A DNA stretch of 64,000 bases from Ferrimonas senticii DSM 18821. GTDB taxonomy: Bacteria > Pseudomonadota > Gammaproteobacteria > Enterobacterales > Shewanellaceae. Below are positions 59,799 to 64,000 of the stretch, piece after piece. The DNA is taken from the NCBI RefSeq assembly GCF_000422665.1, contig NZ_KE383899.1, forward strand, positions 12,915 through 76,914, written 5' to 3'. Under the pieces are notes generated by a model that did no database searches, was not told where the DNA came from, and saw nothing but the letters and a program-made list of their open reading frames with translations. Numbering within the stretch: position 1 is the first letter of the stretch; every line of letters starts with the position of its first letter. A program made the translations under genes and the position numbers.

Positions 59799-60713
59799 CT
59801 ACTTTTTCCGATAACGCAGCACCTTTAACCCTTTATCGGCATCCACCTCGATAAAACTGGCTGGATTGGCTAGGCGCTCGACAAATTCAAGTTCAGGGGC
59901 AAACTCCGCTACCTGCGCCATCAAATAGCTTTGGCTTAGCTCTGGGGCATTAAGACACAACAGCGCCTCACCACCGCTGGTCACCAGTTCTGGCAAGCGT
60001 CGCAACAGCCGTGGGTAATCCTTGGTGGCGATAAAACTGCCCTGCTGAAAGCTGGGGGGATCGACAATCACCAAATCGAACGGCCCCAACCTATTGAGCT
60101 TGCCGAAGGTTTTGAACAGATCGTGCCCTAGATAGCGCACCCCTTGATCCAAGCCATTGCGGCGATGATTGCGGGTCCCCTGCCCCAGTGCCGGTTTACT
60201 CATATCAAGGTTAACCACCTCGACCGCCCCGCCAGCGCGGGCATACACCGAAAACGCACAGGTGTAGGCGAACAAGTTCAGCACCTTTTTGCCTTGGGCA
60301 TGGTCACGGACAAAACGGCGGCCATTGGCCATATCCAAAAAGATACCGTGGTTTTGACCACGCAGCAGGTTCAGTTCAAACCACAACCCACCCTCTTGCG
60401 CCCAATGCTGCGACGGCGGGGCTTCACCAATCACTTCCGTTTGCGCCGGACTAACACTGCGATCTTGCCAAACCAAGCTTAGTGGCTGGCTGCTGACGTT
60501 TTGCCACCATTGGCTCAGTTCGCTTATCAACGACTGTTTTTGCGCATCCACTAACGGCTTAAATTGGGTCAACAGCAACGATGGCGGCAGATAATCAAGG
60601 GTTACCCCCTCAAGCCCAGCAAAACAGTGGCCGCGGCCGTGGAAGAGACGTTGGCACTCCTCGGTTGGTTGCTGAGTAGGCAGATGAGGAAGCAGGGAAA
60701 CAAGCACGGACAT
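59799..60713 (-). CDS. SAM-dependent methyltransferase, RlmI/RlmK-like, without PUA domain
   Basis: 304 aa. Class I methyltransferase of the COG1092 type: GQNHGIFLDMANGRRFV (about residue 120), VLNLFAYTCAFSVYA (SAM-binding motif I), VEVVNLDMSKPALGQGTRNHRRNG and the catalytic-type DPPSFQQGSF. Full-length RlmI (396 aa) begins with a PUA domain; here that is replaced by a shorter unrelated-looking region. Likely an rRNA cytosine-5 methyltransferase or paralogue; target unknown. Starts directly after the permease stop (TAG ATG). Confidence 0.82.
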   Translation of the reverse strand: MSVLVSLLPHLPTQQPTEECQRLFHGRGHCFAGLEGVTLDYLPPSLLLTQFKPLVDAQKQSLISELSQWWQNVSSQPLSLVWQDRSVSPAQTEVIGEAPPSQHWAQEGGLWFELNLLRGQNHGIFLDMANGRRFVRDHAQGKKVLNLFAYTCAFSVYARAGGAVEVVNLDMSKPALGQGTRNHRRNGLDQGVRYLGHDLFKTFGKLNRLGPFDLVIVDPPSFQQGSFIATKDYPRLLRRLPELVTSGGEALLCLNAPELSQSYLMAQVAEFAPELEFVERLANPASFIEVDADKGLKVLRYRKK

Positions 60714-61799
60714 CTACTGCTTGCCCTCAACGGTCATCTGACCTTGCATTGGCTGCGACACAATTTGCGGATCGCCTTCTAATAGCACCGCAATCCAGCG
60801 GCCCCCCTCGGAAGATTCGAGGGCGATCTTAACGATCATCGTCAGCGGTACCGACAACAACATGCCAACCGAACCCAGCAGCCAGCCCCAGAAGATCAAC
60901 GACAGAAACACCACCAGGGTCGAGAGGCCAAGCGAACGCCCCATCACTCGCGGTTCAACCACGTTGCCCATCACCATATTGACCGCCACATACAGCACCG
61001 AGGTCGCCGCCGCACCGGTCCAGCCGAACTGCAAAAACGCCAACGCCACTGCAGGCACAGCCGCAATGATTGAGCCAATGTTGGGGATGTAGTTAAACAG
61101 AAAAGCCACCAACGCCCACAGCAGGAAGTAATCCACCCCAATCAGATACAGACCGATGCCAACCACCACCCCGGTAGCGATGCTCACTAAGGTTTTGATG
61201 GCCAGATAACGATTAACCGAGTCCAAAAAGCGATCTATCTGCTGCAAGCGCATCTGCGGATCATCCAAAGCAAAGTGCAGTTTGCGGCTAAGCCCGGAGG
61301 CTTCAAACAACATAAACACCACGGTCAGCACAATCAGTAAGGTGTTGGCCAACAGCCCACCAAGCCCAGACAAAATGTCGGTTGCCAATCCCATCAACTG
61401 ACCCGGATCGAACTGCTGTTTGACCTCATCGGTTGACAGATGAATATTGAATTGGGCTAGGTATTCCAGCGCCGGCGCCAACTGCGCGGTCAACTGGTTG
61501 CGATAACTAGGAAGCTGGCTGCGAAAATCGTTGATGGATGACCCCACTACCGACCCCAACCATATCCCCAACAGGATGACGATCGCCATCACCGCAAAAA
61601 TTGCCAGCCCGCGAGGTAATCGGATCCGGACTAGCATTCGTACTAAGGGGCTGCAGATGATCGACACAAACAGTGCCAACAAAAATGGCACCACTATGTC
61701 ACTGGCGGTTTTTACCGCCGCTAGGATCACTACCATTGCCGCGAGAAACACCACCGAGCGCAGTGCCATCGAGCCTTGCTCTAATCGATTCAAAGCCAT
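60714..61799 (-). CDS. AI-2E-family inner-membrane permease
   Basis: 361 aa with about 7-8 hydrophobic segments in the PF01594 pattern: paired N-terminal helices (VVFLAAMVVILAAVKTASDIVVPFLLALFVS region), a polar domain, then LWALVAFLFNYIPNIGSIIAAVPAV with the family's NYIPNIG motif, and VVEPRVMGRSLGLSTLVVFLSL. Members include TqsA, YdiK and PerM; substrates range from AI-2 to ions, so none is assigned. Upstream and contiguous with the methyltransferase gene. Confidence 0.88.
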   Translation of the reverse strand: MALNRLEQGSMALRSVVFLAAMVVILAAVKTASDIVVPFLLALFVSIICSPLVRMLVRIRLPRGLAIFAVMAIVILLGIWLGSVVGSSINDFRSQLPSYRNQLTAQLAPALEYLAQFNIHLSTDEVKQQFDPGQLMGLATDILSGLGGLLANTLLIVLTVVFMLFEASGLSRKLHFALDDPQMRLQQIDRFLDSVNRYLAIKTLVSIATGVVVGIGLYLIGVDYFLLWALVAFLFNYIPNIGSIIAAVPAVALAFLQFGWTGAAATSVLYVAVNMVMGNVVEPRVMGRSLGLSTLVVFLSLIFWGWLLGSVGMLLSVPLTMIVKIALESSEGGRWIAVLLEGDPQIVSQPMQGQMTVEGKQ

Positions 61800-61843
61800 T
61801 AATCTGTTTCCAAAGGAAAAAGTGAAAAGGAATTGCCACCATT

Positions 61844-62212
61844 ATGAAGCATGATGAAGCCGTAATACGAATTAAAAACTTACGCTTGCGAACCTTTATT
61901 GGCATTAATGAAGATGAGATCCGCAATAAGCAGGATGTGATCATCAATGCCACCATCAGCTACCGTGCCAGCCGCGCCACCTGCAGCGAAAACATCGCTG
62001 ACGCCCTCAACTACCGCACTATTTGCAAAGCGATAATCGCTCATGTTGAACACCAGCGTTTTAGCCTGTTAGAGAAGCTTACCAACGACGTTCTGACGAT
62101 CTGTTGCGACCACCCTTGGATAGAGACCGCGACGGTCGAGATCGATAAACCTCATGCACTGCGCTTTGCCGATTCGGTATCGATGCAGTTGTCGTGGCAA
62201 CGTCCGGAGTAA
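61844..62212 (+). CDS. folX: Dihydroneopterin triphosphate 2'-epimerase
   Basis: 122 aa (120 in E. coli) of the FolB/FolX tunnelling fold. Opening [28 protein letters not shown], and the active-site Lys/Glu region [16 protein letters not shown]. Conserved [18 protein letters not shown] ending is typical of FolX rather than FolB. Followed at once by yfcH, the same pair as in E. coli. Confidence 0.92.
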   Translation: MKHDEAVIRIKNLRLRTFIGINEDEIRNKQDVIINATISYRASRATCSENIADALNYRTICKAIIAHVEHQRFSLLEKLTNDVLTICCDHPWIETATVEIDKPHALRFADSVSMQLSWQRPE

Positions 62213-62217
62213 CCTCA

Positions 62218-63108
62218 ATGCGACTGCTGTTAACCGGCGCCACCGGCTTTATTGGCACTGCCTTGGTTAAGTCGTTAACCGAGCATCAGTTAACCATCCT
62301 AAGCCGTAACCCCGCCAAGGCTGCGGCTAAGCTTGGCAACCATCACCAATACCTTGCCAGCTTGGAGCAACTGCACGATCTGAGCCAATTCGATGGCGTA
62401 ATCAATCTGGCTGGCGAACCAATTGCCGATGGCCGTTGGAATCCCGAGCGCAAACAGCAGATCTGCCACAGCCGCTGGGATACCACCGCCGCCCTTACCA
62501 GACTGTTTTTTGCCAGTGAACAGCGGCCAACCGTGTGGCTAAACGCCTCGGCCATTGGCTTTTATGGCCCCCGCGACAGTGTGCCAGTGGACGAAAGCAG
62601 CGACCCCGGTAATGACTTTGCCGCCGAGGTCTGCATTCGCTGGGAACAGCAAGCCCATGCGGTCGCCGAACATTGCCGCCTCTGTGTGGTTCGCATCGGC
62701 TTAGTGATGCACCCAGAAGGCGGTGCGCTGGCCAAGATGCTGCCACCGTTTAAACTGGGCACCGGCGGCCCTATCGGCAGTGGCCAACAGATGATGAGTT
62801 GGATCCATCGTGACGATATGGTGGCCTTATTGCGGCATCTGCTTTCTCATGACAGCGCCAGTGGCACCTTTAACGCCACCGCTCCACAGCCGGTCAGCAA
62901 CCGCCAATTCGTTCAGGCACTGGGCAGAGCACTGCATCGACCAGCGCTGATCCCAGTGCCGGCGACGGCCATTAAACTGATGTTCGGCGAGATGGGCGAG
63001 ATGCTATTAACCGGTCAAGCGGTGCTGCCAAAGGCTACCGAAGCGAGCGACTTTCGCTTCCAATTTGCCGATATCGACAGTTGCTTTAGTGACCTGTTTA
63101 AACGCTAG
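62218..63108 (+). CDS. yfcH: TIGR01777-family NAD-dependent epimerase-like protein YfcH
   Basis: 296 aa from ATG at 62218 (GGAG 9 nt upstream). Extended SDR with nucleotide-binding TGATGFIGTALVKSL at the N terminus, NLAGEPIADGRW, ASAIGFYGP (YxxxK-like Tyr variant), VRIGLVM and SWIHRDDMVALLRHLL. Function of the family is not established. Coupled by position to folX. Confidence 0.9.
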   Translation: MRLLLTGATGFIGTALVKSLTEHQLTILSRNPAKAAAKLGNHHQYLASLEQLHDLSQFDGVINLAGEPIADGRWNPERKQQICHSRWDTTAALTRLFFASEQRPTVWLNASAIGFYGPRDSVPVDESSDPGNDFAAEVCIRWEQQAHAVAEHCRLCVVRIGLVMHPEGGALAKMLPPFKLGTGGPIGSGQQMMSWIHRDDMVALLRHLLSHDSASGTFNATAPQPVSNRQFVQALGRALHRPALIPVPATAIKLMFGEMGEMLLTGQAVLPKATEASDFRFQFADIDSCFSDLFKR

Positions 63109-63123
63109 TGAACAGCTAAGCCA

Positions 63124-63163
63124 AAAGCCCGCATTGCTGGGTTGCAGCAACGCGGGCTTTGAT
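63124..63163. terminator. Bidirectional terminator between yfcH and the ABC permease
   Basis: Stem AAAGCCCGC-A-TTGCTG / CAGCAA-C-GCGGGCTTT (one mismatch) with a short loop, between convergent genes. Confidence 0.8.
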
Positions 63164-63165
63164 TG

Positions 63166-64000
63166 TCATGGCTTAAGCAGCGCCGCGCAGTTGTTAGCCA
63201 GCAATCGACGGCAGGCAAAACGCCCCAAGCTGCCAATAAACAGCGCGCCGGTGAGTGGTATGGCCCACCACCAGTGCCAATGCGGTGCCACCACCAGTTC
63301 AAACAACTGAGTTTTAATCAACCACAGCAGCAGCTCTGCCACCAAGGTTGCTAAGATCCCAGCAATCGCCCCCAGCAGCACAAACTCCCACGTCACTGCA
63401 CCGCGCAGCAATCGGCCACTGGCGCCTAAGGTGCGCATGATCGCCAGCTCTTGGCGTCGAGCGGCCATTCCCGCTTCAGTTTGCGCAAGCAGCAACAGCG
63501 CCGAGGCCGCCGCCACCACCGCAATAACCCACGCCAATGCCAATGACACCTGCTCAATCACCTGACGCAATTGGCCAATAATGGCACCAACGTCAATCAC
63601 CGATACCGTTGGAAACTGGCGCACCAGCTGCGCCACCAACTGTGGCTGACCGTCAGGGTGATAAAAGCTGGCGATGTAAGTAGGTACAAACTGCTCAAGC
63701 TGTTTGGCGGGGAAGATCATAAAGAAGTTCGGCTGCATGGTTTCCCAGTTTACTTGGCGCAAACTGGTGACGGTTACCTCAATCGGCTGACCATCGATGG
63801 TAAACGTCAAACTGTCACCGAGGCCAACATCAAGCCGATCGGCGACCTCCGCCTCCAGCGATACTTCAGCGGCATCCTCGCTGCTAAACCACTGCCCAGC
63901 AATGATTGGATTATTTGGCGGCAGCGTATCGCGGAACGTCAGATTGAGTTCACGGCCAATGCCCCGCGGCGCCTGATTTTGTGGCTGTTGTTCGGCATCC
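63166..64000 (-). CDS. ybbP: FtsX-like ABC transporter permease (YbbP type), 5' end outside the window
   Basis: The reading frame stays open from the stop at 63166 to the window edge (about 278 codons); the first ATG-like codon inside it is a TTG and not the real start. Visible order: RELNLTFRDTLPPNNPIIAG, an extracytoplasmic MacB-like region with LEAEVADRLDVGLGDSL, then three transmembrane helices with RRQELAIMRTLGASGRLL between the first two, the FtsX-domain hallmark. Family role is lipid or lipoprotein-related export, substrate unknown. The partner ATPase (YbbA) should lie beyond the window. Confidence 0.88.
   Translation of the reverse strand, partial: DAEQQPQNQAPRGIGRELNLTFRDTLPPNNPIIAGQWFSSEDAAEVSLEAEVADRLDVGLGDSLTFTIDGQPIEVTVTSLRQVNWETMQPNFFMIFPAKQLEQFVPTYIASFYHPDGQPQLVAQLVRQFPTVSVIDVGAIIGQLRQVIEQVSLALAWVIAVVAAASALLLLAQTEAGMAARRQELAIMRTLGASGRLLRGAVTWEFVLLGAIAGILATLVAELLLWLIKTQLFELVVAPHWHWWWAIPLTGALFIGSLGRFACRRLLANNCAALLKP

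Overview
The window reads as a chromosomal segment of a gammaproteobacterium of the Alteromonadales type. Moderate-to-high GC, the gene orders rlmE-ftsH-folP-(tpiA)-secG-tRNA-Leu-tRNA-fMet-rimP-nusA-infB-rbfA-truB-rpsO-pnp, pflB-pflA-yfbV-ackA-pta and prfC-DUF5363-yjjV-nupC, and the fused trpCF all point to the Shewanella/Ferrimonas neighbourhood. Ferrimonas or a close relative is my best guess, by inference from gene order only. No plasmid, prophage or CRISPR signal is seen.

Layout. 1-9.2 kb (minus strand): tRNA-Phe, a Tsx-like outer-membrane channel and a CNT nucleoside symporter (nucleoside uptake), TatD-type nuclease, release factor 3, an amino-sugar pair (nagA plus a long GH3 hexosaminidase), and nlpI. 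9.3-14.1 kb: an accessory stretch between nlpI and pnp with a cold-shock-domain membrane protein, a 248-bp MITE-like element, a 999-aa TonB-dependent receptor and a divergent GntR/FCD regulator with candidate operators between them. 14.1-34.1 kb: the large conserved translation/RNA/division block on the minus strand, interrupted between rpsO and pnp by about 1.1 kb of dispersed repeats. It includes tRNA-Leu(GAG), initiator tRNA-Met, secG, tpiA, folP, ftsH and rlmE, with yhbY divergent, then rluB-scpB-scpA-yciO-rnm.

34.2-42.1 kb (plus strand): a tryptophan operon with a readable attenuator (leader peptide with three consecutive Trp codons, then a strong terminator). It starts with a type I-beta DAHP synthase and continues trpE-G-D-CF-B-A as a tightly overlapping series, so the operon commits carbon to chorismate as well as to tryptophan. 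42.1-48.7 kb: yciB, satP (acetate/succinate), an OFA-family anion transporter, yciI, xthA, a MarR-like regulator, and panF-yhdT.

48.7-56.9 kb: the mixed-acid fermentation module: pyruvate formate-lyase, its activase, yfbV, acetate kinase and phosphotransacetylase. Codon use in pflB, ackA, pta and the OFA transporter looks optimised for high expression. PdhR/LldR-type palindromes lie upstream of pflB and just after pflA. 56.9-64 kb: a 23-bp palindrome made of two inverted DnaA boxes, a small lipoprotein, gamma-glutamyltranspeptidase, an unannotated-looking 36-aa acidic ORF with its own promoter and terminator, an RlmI-like methyltransferase, an AI-2E-type permease, folX-yfcH, and an FtsX-like ABC permease running off the end.

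I found no wholly new defence or mobile system. The items most worth checking are the DnaA-box palindrome, the DAHP-synthase-headed attenuated trp operon, the GntR/TonB operator cluster, the 36-aa gene with its phased TGTGA array, and the repeat/MITE content.
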